Origin: Xanthoparmelia taractica
Taxonomy: Eukaryota; Ascomycota; Lecanoromycetes; Lecanorales; Parmeliaceae
DNA: 64,000 nucleotides
Reading direction: 5' to 3'
Assembly (NCBI GenBank): GCA_033085395.1
Contig: MU853192.1
Coordinates: 62,001 to 126,000, forward strand
The notes under the pieces were generated by a model. The model did no database searches. It saw only the letters and a list, made by a program, of their open reading frames with translations, and was not told where the DNA came from. Both the position numbers and the translations under genes were made by a program. Positions 56,699 through 64,000 of this stretch are shown here, piece by piece (position 1 is the stretch's first letter; each line of letters starts with the position of its first letter).

Positions 56699-57456
56699 GC
56701 GGGTTGAGAAGACAGTATAAGCACATATGATCGAAGCAGGAAACCATTTTGTCCAAATACGATTGAATGTGTGGAGGCCTCGCCAAGTCTTCAGATCCTC
56801 CTGCACTGAGCGCCTAAAGCGTAGGGGGACTGTGACTTAGTGAGTCGCATCTCGCAGCTAGCATTTTCCTGCAGGATATAAGTGTCATGAGATAGCCTCA
56901 TTATCATTCGCTTCCCACCAGCCAACGGCTTTTTGATTTAAATTCATCTCTTTCAGAGCCATAACAAGTTCTTTTTTCCAACCCACTCCGCGCCTGTGTA
57001 TTTGTCCGTATAGATTGCTAGCTGTCACCAATCCAAATCTACGCCGCTTCGGCAAGGGTGTTTCGCCAGCGCCAGGGTACGATTTGATATACAGCCTCTT
57101 CATGCTCGCTGGCCAGCCTGGCCCCAGAACCTGTAACAGTTTAGAGGAAGATTCTTATTGATTCCCTTTAGGTATTCATAAATTTACTAAGTATATAAAA
57201 TTAAGGGAGTTAATAAAATAGGATAAATAGAAATAGTGAGAGTTCTATAAGCGTAGGCATTAGTATCCAAAAAAGGTAAACTTCCAAGAGGTTTTTGACA
57301 GTCTCGCACAGCTCGGATAAGCAACCGCGCACGGACCTTCTTCCGCTGCCAAGACTTTCCTCCAGCGTTAAGAGCCGATTCGCGTATATCAAAAGAATAC
57401 CATTACGCGCCTCGAGCTCCACAAACTAGAATGCCTTCAACTCGGCGCCGATCACG
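56699..57456. promoter_or_regulatory. Promoter region of MGS1 with an overlapping upstream ORF
   Basis: This is 758 bp without a supported gene; the minus-strand frame at 56,885-57,103 has no family features. An AT-rich block lies at 57,170-57,240. An upstream ATG at 57,431 starts a 19-residue frame (MPSTRRRSRWWIVPYAVKT) that overlaps the MGS1 start codon and ends at 57,490, so it may reduce initiation at the main ATG. Confidence 0.45.
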
Positions 57457-59100
57457 ATGGTGGATTGTCCCATATGCAGTAAAAACGTGAAGGAGACAAA
57501 CATCAACTCACACATCGATTCGGGCTGCAAATCCTTCATTGACGAGCATAATGCGGCGGAGAGCCATCAACATGGGGCCCCCCAAGTTGCGAGCTTCTTT
57601 CGGACACCTTCGAGCAAGAAGCCTGCTGCAGCCGCGCCTAGTACCAAATTCGTGAGGCAAGAGTCCTCCTTTAGCACAAACGAACTCACTTCAAACGGCA
57701 CCAAGCCACTTCTCCCGACCTCACCGAGCAACAAACGCGCAGCTCCCCCTCCCACCCAAGACCTTGAGGGTGACTCCTGCTTTTCTCAAAGCCCAACAAC
57801 CCATTTCGATCAGCCGCTCTCTAAGCGCTCCAGGCCCAATGCCCTCCAGCGTGCTGCTCCCCTCGCAGAGCGCATGCGCCCTCGAACTTTGGACGAGGTA
57901 TGTGGCCAAGATCTCGTCGGCCCTACCGGCGTCTTGCGTGGCCTCATCGAGTCTGACCGCGTTCCCTCAATGATCCTGTGGGGCGGCCCTGGCACGGGAA
58001 AGACAACGATAGCCCGTGTGGTTGCCAACATGGTGGGCTCGCGCTTCGTCGAAATTAATAGCACGAGCTCTGGGGTGGCAGAGTGTAAGAAAATATTCGC
58101 AGAAGCGAAGGCAGAATTGGGGTTAACGGGCAGGAAGACCATCATATTCTGCGACGAGATACATCGATTCAGTAAAAGTCAACAAGACGTATTTCTCGGA
58201 CCGGTAGAGGCGGGGACTGTGACGCTGATAGGGGCTACGACTGAAAATCCCAGCTTCAAGGTGCAAGACGCGCTTCTTTCGAGGTGTAGGACGTTTACGC
58301 TAAGCAGGCTTACGGAGGGGGACGTAGTAGCGGTTTTAAAGAGGGCGCTGGAAGTTGAAGGGCCAAATTATGAGCCCAGTGAATTGGTCGACGAAGAATT
58401 GATACAGTACCTTGCCTCCTTTGCGGATGGGGATGCAAGAACGGCACTCAATCTGCTCGAACTAGCTATGAGTTTGTCGCATAGGGCAGACGCGACAAAG
58501 CAGAGCATCAAGGCATCGCTGACGAAGACATTGGTCTATGACCGGTCTGGTGATCAGCATTACGATACCATCTCGGCCTTTCATAAGTCTGTTCGCGGCT
58601 CTGACCCGCATGCTGCACTTTACTATCTCGCTCGGATGATACAATCGGGCGAGGATGCGCTTTACATAGCACGGCGAATGGTCGTAATTGCCTCGGAAGA
58701 CATCGGACTTGCAGACAACAGCATGCTCACGCTCGCTATATCTACGTACACGGCTGCGGAGAAAATCGGCCTGCCAGAAGCAAGGATAAACCTAGCGCAC
58801 TGCGCCGTTGCGCTTGCGTTAAGCCCAAAGAGTACGCGCGCATACAGAGGACTAGGCAATGCGATGGCTGCCTTGAACGAACCAGGAGTCGCTGCACTAC
58901 CAATTCCGATACATTTGAGGAACGCGCCTACGAGACTGATGAAGGAGATGGGGTTCGGAGCCGAATATAAGTACAATCCTAATTTTGTGGATGGAAACGT
59001 GAAGCAGGAGTATCTCCCTCAAGAGATGAGGGAATGTGTTTTCTTGGAAGAAGGGGACTTGGGGACGGAGATTGATGAGGATTTGGCTGATGAGGGGTGA
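57457..59100 (+). CDS. MGS1: MGS1/WRNIP1 AAA+ ATPase with UBZ finger
   Basis: A 547-residue intronless clamp-loader-related ATPase of the MgsA/RarA/WRNIP1 family, which acts at stalled replication forks with PCNA. The N-terminal UBZ-type ubiquitin-binding finger is complete: C4, C7, H19, C24 in CPICSKNVKETNINSHIDSG C. A disordered linker of about 120 residues follows, then PLAERMRPRTLDEVCGQDLV (box II), Walker A GGPGTGKTT, Walker B IIFCDEIHRFSKSQQD, sensor 1 GATTENPSF with the Arg finger in LLSRCR, and the MgsA-type C-terminal domain (ASEDIGLADNSMLTLAIS; PNFVDGNVKQEYLPQEM). All key residues are present. The length fits the family. With Mms22 it is the second fork-protection gene in the window. 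Confidence 0.92.
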   Translation: MVDCPICSKNVKETNINSHIDSGCKSFIDEHNAAESHQHGAPQVASFFRTPSSKKPAAAAPSTKFVRQESSFSTNELTSNGTKPLLPTSPSNKRAAPPPTQDLEGDSCFSQSPTTHFDQPLSKRSRPNALQRAAPLAERMRPRTLDEVCGQDLVGPTGVLRGLIESDRVPSMILWGGPGTGKTTIARVVANMVGSRFVEINSTSSGVAECKKIFAEAKAELGLTGRKTIIFCDEIHRFSKSQQDVFLGPVEAGTVTLIGATTENPSFKVQDALLSRCRTFTLSRLTEGDVVAVLKRALEVEGPNYEPSELVDEELIQYLASFADGDARTALNLLELAMSLSHRADATKQSIKASLTKTLVYDRSGDQHYDTISAFHKSVRGSDPHAALYYLARMIQSGEDALYIARRMVVIASEDIGLADNSMLTLAISTYTAAEKIGLPEARINLAHCAVALALSPKSTRAYRGLGNAMAALNEPGVAALPIPIHLRNAPTRLMKEMGFGAEYKYNPNFVDGNVKQEYLPQEMRECVFLEEGDLGTEIDEDLADEG

Positions 59101-60092
59101 AAGCCATGCTCGGCAAGCAAGGTGATCACCTTACTGTAGCTGCCAGCAATGTGGGGTTATGGCTCGTTGCATCATCACAACGCAACTCTACTCTCGGGCT
59201 CTGGATCTCTGAGACGAAGGATCTAGCGCCTACCCATGCTGAGCGAATATAACTCATACACTCACCAGGTTCTGAGAACAAAGTACGGAGCCAGTGGGAT
59301 CAGTAGGTTAATTCTTCGGGGCGGCCCAGATTGTGTGTCTGCTCCAGACCCGGCCATGATCAGCATGGTCATATTACATGCCGTAACTCCCAGGTGAAGG
59401 GATACGCATCTATGATCCTGATTGCCGTCATTGTCACGTCTGCCAATTACCCAAAGCCTTGTTTGATTTCTCTAGCCTTATGTCCCAGCTATCTGACAGC
59501 AACACTCCTCGAACTTCGACATTTGTGATTCTTGACCATTTGCATGTAGATGAAAAATTCTACTGGTGCCTCAAGCCACAAGGCGCGGGCTGCGCCTTCG
59601 TTATTGACGTATCTCGATTAATTCCTTTCGATCCTCGACCTCAATTCCACTGGTACATTGATTTAACAGATCGCTGAAGACGTATTGTGATATATACGTT
59701 CTACAACATGCTCTGGGGTCCCCAAGATCGATTCACGAATTGGTGTCCCCCGTCCGCTCAATGATCGAGATCCGGAAGGTAGAAATTCAACGCTCGCACG
59801 AGTGTCTCCGCGTGTTTACATTGCATTCATACTAATGATTCCTTCTGCGAAGGCCGCCGAACTCAGAATGCTACCTCCGAACTTCAATGCTCTTTCTCGA
59901 ATGGAGAGCCTCAACATGCTGTCTACAACACTTACTAGACGCTTTCCTGCTGCGCATCCCTTTTGGTTTGGAGAAAGTGTTAAGGACTCTCAGCCTATGA
60001 ACTAGATTTAAAGAAGGCCTCCTCTCGCACTTTCATTCCACACTCTGGGAAGACTCTGCTAGGACCACTTTCGCAGCATCAACGTTCAAAAC
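59101..60092. other. Intergenic region including upstream copy of a duplicated unit
   Basis: This is 992 bp. A plus-strand stretch at 59,330-59,680 is partly open and includes clustered Cys/His in two frames (CVCSRPGHDQHGHITC; DPDCRHCHVCQ), possibly an older relative of the zinc-ribbon genes. From about 59,735 the sequence matches, with divergence, the region upstream of the second zinc-ribbon gene. Confidence 0.35.
59735..60092 (+). repeat. Upstream part of tandem duplication, copy 1
   Basis: It shares ordered blocks with 60,727-61,140: aattggtgtc, aatgctctttctcg/aatgctccttctcg, cgtgtctcc-like blocks, a TATA-like agatttaaagaagg/aatatttaaggattg, and then the same ATGCGC start of a small gene. 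Divergence is high, so the duplication is old. Confidence 0.55.
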
Positions 60093-60461
60093 ATGCGCTG
60101 TACAAGTACGTACCCTGCCGACCTTCGCCGAGTCCTGCCCGTTCTGACCCTAAATGCAGGTCACATGGCGACGGAAGAGAAGATCCCTCATACTGATACT
60201 ACGTTTGAGACCCCAGCTGGAGCTTCGATACAAGCCTTTCAGCCTCTCACCCTGGAGACTGAGCCACCGGAATCGTACGCATAAAAGCCTCCATAACATG
60301 GAGGGTCCGAATCGCTGATCAGTATTAGCTCAACCCTGTCTTGGTACACGTGGTGGGTATGCCACTGCTGCGGAAACGACAGGAATTATCTCGGCATTGA
60401 CATTGTCTGCCGTAGTTCAGGGTGTACCCATCAGCAATGTGAGAGATGCTCAATGCGCTGA
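60093..60461 (+). CDS. Small zinc-ribbon-like protein, copy 1
   Basis: A deduced 86-residue protein from three exons: 60093-60105 (only 13 nt, ATGCGCTGTACAA), 60160-60274 and 60329-60461 (sum 261 nt). Introns are 54 nt each, with gtacgt and gtacgc donors, ctgac/ctgat branches and cag/tag acceptors. The middle exon is Thr/Pro/Glu-rich. The last exon carries the metal-binding pattern WWVCHCC, then IDIVCRSSGCTHQQCERC near the C-terminus: CxCC, C, CxHxxCxxC. Exon layout and motif match copy 2 at 61.1 kb. There is no signal peptide. I do not know a characterised homologue; such short CCxC/CxHxxCxxC proteins are common hypothetical proteins in filamentous fungi. Confidence 0.6.
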
Positions 60462-60726
60462 GGTGTGCATTTGAGCGCGTCACCTTTGGGTTAGGACTTT
60501 GCAGCGAAGACCACATCATAGTCGATTGTTTTCGCGCTAGAGTGGGCGCATGGAACTTTGTGGTGGGCGTGGGGGAACCTGGTGGCGTGTGAATGGTGTC
60601 GGTGCCTTGGTTTGCTCTTCTCAAGTTCTTCAAGAATTATGGTGGGATGGGTTTCCCGTTCCACTTTACTACTCACGATACAAAGAACTGTCAACACCTT
60701 CCTCATCCCATCCTACCCTTTCCAAG
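60462..60726. other. Spacer between tandem copies
   Basis: This is 265 bp of 3' flank of copy 1. It contains short open frames but no supported gene. Confidence 0.35.
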
Positions 60727-61140
60727 AATTGGTGTCTACTCAACGCTTTCCGGGAGAAAAGGTCTAACATTCAATGTTCGTACGAATGTCTCCGTACATA
60801 CATGCATCTCACTTTCATACCAGCTTGGGAAGGTCTTCAGCAGCTCTCCGAACTCTAATGCTCCTTCTCGTATTCCAAGGCTAAAACATGTACACCCGAC
60901 CTCTTTCCTGCTCTGATCGTGTTTTCAGTGCACGACATAATGATAAGGGCTCTTAACTCTGGGATTGGTACCTAGAATATTTAAGGATTGCCTTTCTTCC
61001 CTCACCCTGACATCTCTCTCGTATCCCTCATCCAAGCTTCTCCTACACGTTCATCGACAAGGCTCCTCTTCTCGCCTCGCATTCATCAACACAACCTTTG
61101 ATCAGACTCCCAACGCATACCGCATACAATTTTCGCAAGA
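60727..61140 (+). repeat. Upstream part of tandem duplication, copy 2
   Basis: This is the second copy of the unit described at 59,735. The blocks occur in the same order and lead to the ATG at 61,141. A TATA-like gaatatttaagg is at about 60,974. The 5' UTR near the gene is C- and CT-rich. Confidence 0.55.
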
Positions 61141-61658
61141 ATGCGCCACACAAGTACACTCCTTCTCTCCTTCTCCCCTTCTCCCCTCTCCCTTTCCCTT
61201 CAAACCTAACCCAACCAACCAAACCCCACTCACACATCCTATCCTAACACGCAATCTCAGTCCCAACATCATCGCCAACCGTGCAATTCTCTTCTACCGA
61301 TCCCACCGCAGAGATCCCATCGCAACCGTCAGCGAACGCGTCACAATGCATCACCCCTACCTCTACCCTTATTAACACACTGGAAAAGTACGTAATTTAC
61401 CCACCCCTTACCTCCTCCCTTCCCCTTTTCTTCCCTCTCCACTCACTCACCCTCCCCCAATCACTCTCCCCTTCCCCTTTATTCTCTCCCTTTCCCCCCA
61501 CCTACTTACAAACACTAACAAACCAAACCGCACAATACAGACCCGGCATCAGCTGGTGGAAATGCTGCGTGTGCAGCCAGGAGACGTACATTGGCTATGC
61601 GATCTGCAGCACGGCCGGGTGCCCGCATCCGAAATGCGACGCGTGCAATATTAGATGA
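61141..61658 (+). CDS. Small zinc-ribbon-like protein, copy 2
   Basis: A deduced 85-residue protein from exons 61141-61153 (13 nt, ATGCGCCACACAA), 61261-61387 and 61541-61658 (sum 258 nt). Introns are 107 and 153 nt and consist largely of CT/CCCC-rich DNA, longer than in copy 1. The middle exon is Ser/Thr/Pro-rich (VQFSSTDPTAEIPSQPSANA). The last exon gives PGISWWKCCVCSQETYIGYA, then ICSTAGCPHPKCDACNIR, a CCxC...C...CxHxxCxxC pattern aligning with copy 1. Codon 1-4 and the splice phases are the same in both copies, which supports tandem duplication. Function unknown; zinc binding is inferred from the Cys/His spacing. Confidence 0.65.
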
Positions 61659-61862
61659 GTTTAGATAGGTGAGATGGAGGTTGGGGGGGGTTGGGTTGGA
61701 AAAGGAAGGGGGGGGTTAAGGGTTTGAGGGGGAGAATAAGGGGTAGGGGAGAATAAGGGGAGGGGGGAGGAGGGAAGGATCATTGAGTGGGAGAAATGAA
61801 ATAGTGATACTGATTAATCATACTTGCTTCCCCCTAACACTGCCAAACCACATGCCCAACCA
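61659..61862. other. Convergent 3' region, G-rich
   Basis: This is about 200 bp between the copy-2 gene and the GrpB gene, with G-runs (ggttgggggggg, gggaggggggagg) on the plus strand. No gene is present. Confidence 0.45.
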
Positions 61863-62549
61863 CTAAATCTCCACCACCCCTCCACCCGCACCCCCCCACC
61901 CCCTCACCGCCTGCGCCTCCTTCTCATCAATCTCCCCCTCCCCCCACCCCGCCCTCCTCAAAATCCGCCGCACAACCCCGTTCTTCCACGTCGCATACTC
62001 CATCACATCGCCAAAAACCTTCCCCCCCGCCGCCAACCCAACCTTAACACCCTCGTACTCCTCCCTTAATCCCTCGTCCGCCCTCAACGTATCCCTCAGC
62101 GCCAAATGACTCTTCTCCACCATACCCCCCTCTGGCACCACGTAGACGTTTCGTTCGACCCTCTTGCCCACTTCCCTCCCGCCTTCCCCTTCCCTCCCAC
62201 GGCCCAAACCCGACGGATCAGCGGGGTACAGCTTGAAGCTCCACCTCCCCCTCACCCCCCCATCGCCGATAAAATGATAACCCCCCTGCCTCTCCCCGTG
62301 CATAAGCGCGCCCCTGAATTGCTGCAATACAACGTGTTTTTTGAACCGGGAGGCCGGGATCGTGATGAGGATGTCGATGATGGGTTTGCCGGCGAGGTGG
62401 GGCACGGCGGTGCTGCCGACGTGGTGGATTGTCGTGTAGGGGATTGGTGGGGCGTTGTTGGGGGAGAGGAGGTCGTGGGATAGTTCTGCGGCGATGGCGG
62501 CGAAGGAGGTGGGGTAGGTGGGGTTGTAGGGGTGGATGGGGATTTCCAT
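61863..62549 (-). CDS. GrpB/UPF0157-family protein
   Basis: A 228-residue intronless protein of the GrpB (UPF0157) family, a nucleotidyltransferase-fold group. The core motif IHHVGSTAVPHLAGKPIIDI lies near residues 40-60; the family reads xHIGSTAVPGLxAKPxIDI, in which GST and DI form the nucleotidyltransferase-like site. It continues with GYHFIG and RNVYVVPEGGMVEKSHLALR. The C-terminal YATWKNGVVRRILRRAGW matches the family's last helix. The substrate is not known; bacterial and fungal members are mostly uncharacterised. The C-terminal 25 residues are Gly-rich, from strongly C-rich DNA. The ATG at 62,549 is only 12 nt from a 99-nt poly-G tract (poly-C on the coding strand). Confidence 0.78.
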   Translation of the reverse strand: MEIPIHPYNPTYPTSFAAIAAELSHDLLSPNNAPPIPYTTIHHVGSTAVPHLAGKPIIDILITIPASRFKKHVVLQQFRGALMHGERQGGYHFIGDGGVRGRWSFKLYPADPSGLGRGREGEGGREVGKRVERNVYVVPEGGMVEKSHLALRDTLRADEGLREEYEGVKVGLAAGGKVFGDVMEYATWKNGVVRRILRRAGWGEGEIDEKEAQAVRGWGGAGGGVVEI

Positions 62550-62561
62550 TGTGAGAGGGAA

Positions 62562-62660
<99 letters not shown>
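62562..62660. repeat. 99-nt poly-G homopolymer
   Basis: An uninterrupted run of G from 62,562 to 62,660 follows gtgagagggaa and precedes ctgtgagg. It lies in the 5' UTR or promoter of the GrpB gene, where the coding strand has poly-C. A tract this long and pure may be an assembly artefact or a real hypervariable homopolymer. Confidence 0.95.
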
Positions 62661-63314
62661 CTGTGAGGTGAGGGGTGTGGTAGGAGGAGGTGGCTTGTGT
62701 AGGGTGGTGGTGTTTGGGGTTTAAAGATTGATGGTCTGAGAGTGACGGTTGATCCAAGAGTTTGTACGGGGAAAGGGGATTATGCTTGCCGTTGTTGATA
62801 TTTGCTAGAGAGCGAGATCTTGCTGATAATGAATTTGCACAAGAAATGATTGATGCCAAGAAGACGTTTGTGTCACTTCAAATAAATGCTCAATGAGGAC
62901 AGAAGCACAACCCGCAGATTCACAGCACAAGCGAGTTGTGAAGCAGGGAGCCTTCATCTTGCTGTCGTCTGCCAGAGCACGATACACCTCGAGAATCCAG
63001 CGATACGTGTTAGGGCGGAAGTGGAAAATTTTATCCAGATTACATATGTAGCTCAACCTCCAGCAATTGAGTAGAATGTAGTCCAAGAACTTAGAGTAGC
63101 TGATACAGAAAGGGAGATTCATCCAACCGTCATACAAGAACATTGAAACATATGTACTACGAGTGCACTGGCAAGCTGAAGCGCATAATCAGTGTCAGTA
63201 TCGTCTGGTTTTAGTACATTGAATGTAATACTCACATGCCACTAGATCTCCAATGCCCACCTTTGAGGGCTCCCATCTTCAGAAGACTTGCTGTTGACGG
63301 GCTCAGCGACTGAA
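62661..63314. other. Intergenic region
   Basis: This is 654 bp between two minus-strand genes. A 112-codon minus-strand frame (62805-63143) has no family features and is not called. The rest likely holds the 3' UTR of the PrsW-like gene and the GrpB promoter. Confidence 0.4.
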
Positions 63315-64000
63315 CTATTTCCGCTGTCGGTCACGATCGTCAAGCATCTTCCATTCCCGTCTGACTAGCCATGCCGCTGTTGTGATCAGGCCACCAATCA
63401 GTCCAAGCATCACCGTGGTATTTCGTACACCAGTGGGATGGATCCAGCCCACATTTCCTTCCAGCGCGCTGGCGGTCATCGCCACAAAATCGGATGTTCC
63501 GTGCAGAATCACCGCGGGTCCAACGACGGCCCACCAACTCATTTGATCTCCGTAGTAATCTCTTCGTGTCGCCCGCAACGCTGTTATAGAAGCAACTAGA
63601 AGATGACCAATGGAGCCGACCATTCGTTCAGCGAGCGTAAATGCTAACTTGGCCCCAGTTTCATGTCCTTGTTCGCAAGCGGCATAAAGGAAGCCGATGC
63701 TCTCTAACATGCCAAAGCTCAGTGCGCCAGCCATGGTGTAGTCAACGTAGGCTCTGTTGCGCTGCTGCCTTTGCTCGGCCGTGCCGCGGCGACGAGCATA
63801 GGCAATAGGCAAATACTTGAGTGTTTCTTCCACGAGGCCTGCTACGAGATATGCAAATATGGTACCGAAGACCCAGTTCTGCCAACTAAAGGCCAGCTCA
63901 GCACGGCGCGTGAGTTCATCTGCTGTTAGGCCGTCAATGCTGTTGCGCTGGAATTCGGTCCAGTAATAATCCCTCATTTCGCCGGATCTAAAGAGAATCC
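63315..64000 (-). CDS. PrsW-type intramembrane protease (possibly cut by window edge)
   Basis: At least 220 residues of a polytopic membrane protein similar to the PrsW (CPBP-related) glutamic protease family. The conserved EExxK motif is in GLVEETLKYLPIAYARRR. A following helix contains AGALSFGMLESIGFLYAACE with the second acidic residue, and later helices carry His (GSIGHLLVA; VILHGTSDFVA), the expected catalytic set. The final helix is MLGLIGGLITTAAWL, followed by a basic tail. An ATG is at 63,977, but the frame is open up to the window edge, so an upstream exon or longer N-terminus is likely. Fungal members are uncharacterised; bacterial PrsW cleaves anti-sigma factors. Confidence 0.65.
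   Translation of the reverse strand, partial: ILFRSGEMRDYYWTEFQRNSIDGLTADELTRRAELAFSWQNWVFGTIFAYLVAGLVEETLKYLPIAYARRRGTAEQRQQRNRAYVDYTMAGALSFGMLESIGFLYAACEQGHETGAKLAFTLAERMVGSIGHLLVASITALRATRRDYYGDQMSWWAVVGPAVILHGTSDFVAMTASALEGNVGWIHPTGVRNTTVMLGLIGGLITTAAWLVRREWKMLDDRDRQRK

Noticed and set aside
62218..62859. Proline-rich minus-strand frame and glycine-rich plus-strand frame across the poly-G tract
   Set aside because: The poly-P and poly-G stretches are simply the homopolymer translated, and the frames overlap the GrpB gene.
62805..63143. 112-codon minus-strand frame
   Set aside because: It is Cys/Trp/Tyr-rich without pattern, unlike a conserved small protein, and has no supporting splice or start context.
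1..64000. CRISPR arrays, rRNA genes or complete transposons
   Set aside because: No regularly spaced repeats, rRNA sequence, transposase or reverse-transcriptase motif was seen; the organism is a fungus, so CRISPR is not expected.

Overview
The window is nuclear DNA of a filamentous ascomycete (Pezizomycotina; the class cannot be fixed from sequence alone). Evidence: short GT-AG introns of about 33-150 nt with CTRAY-like branch points (ctaac, ctgac, ctgat), generally compact spacing on both strands, and fungus-typical families (AMA1, BET4, Mms22/Mus7, Clr5, fungal rhodopsin-domain receptors, GMC oxidoreductases, Gag1-like clamp).

0-30 kb is housekeeping: an AMA1/Cdc20-type APC/C activator (-) divergent from a BET4-type Rab geranylgeranyltransferase alpha gene (+) that carries an in-frame TAG; a pRiA4b ORF-3-like protein; a Gag1-clamp (DUF4050) protein; a GMC oxidoreductase; a mitochondrial AAA+ ATPase; two F-box-like/DUF7730-type proteins; a TMCO4-like (DUF726) protein; and a very long Mms22/Mus7 replication-repair protein.

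30-49 kb is accessory. It has a secreted, possibly GPI-anchored GMC oxidoreductase and a seven-helix rhodopsin-domain protein. It then holds what looks like a dead secondary-metabolite cluster: an NAD-epimerase pseudogene, a broken fungal transcription factor and a fragment of a polyketide synthase dehydratase domain. Next to these remnants are an intact MFS exporter and an intact zinc-type (enoyl-reductase-like) dehydrogenase. Low-complexity DNA follows, including a perfect 15-bp inverted repeat and a CT microsatellite.

49-64 kb: a DUF7580-type protein (-) shares a 310-bp intergenic region with the most unusual gene of the window, a ten-exon gene (+). Its exons join in frame into about 1,570 residues combining a Clr5 DNA-binding domain, a TPR-like segment, C2H2 fingers, an RSC7/Swp82 module, an Snf5-type zinc segment, a GIHREV/RYLGPEA-type fungal motif and a C-terminal SANT domain. 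After it come MGS1/WRNIP1, a tandem pair of tiny zinc-ribbon genes with 13-nt first exons, a GrpB-family protein with a 99-nt poly-G tract just upstream of its start, and an edge-truncated PrsW-type membrane protease.

Intron coordinates were deduced by eye from reading frame, splice consensus and family similarity. For every multi-exon gene the exon lengths sum to a multiple of three, except TMCO4-like, whose 5' exon I could not place. No database search was run.
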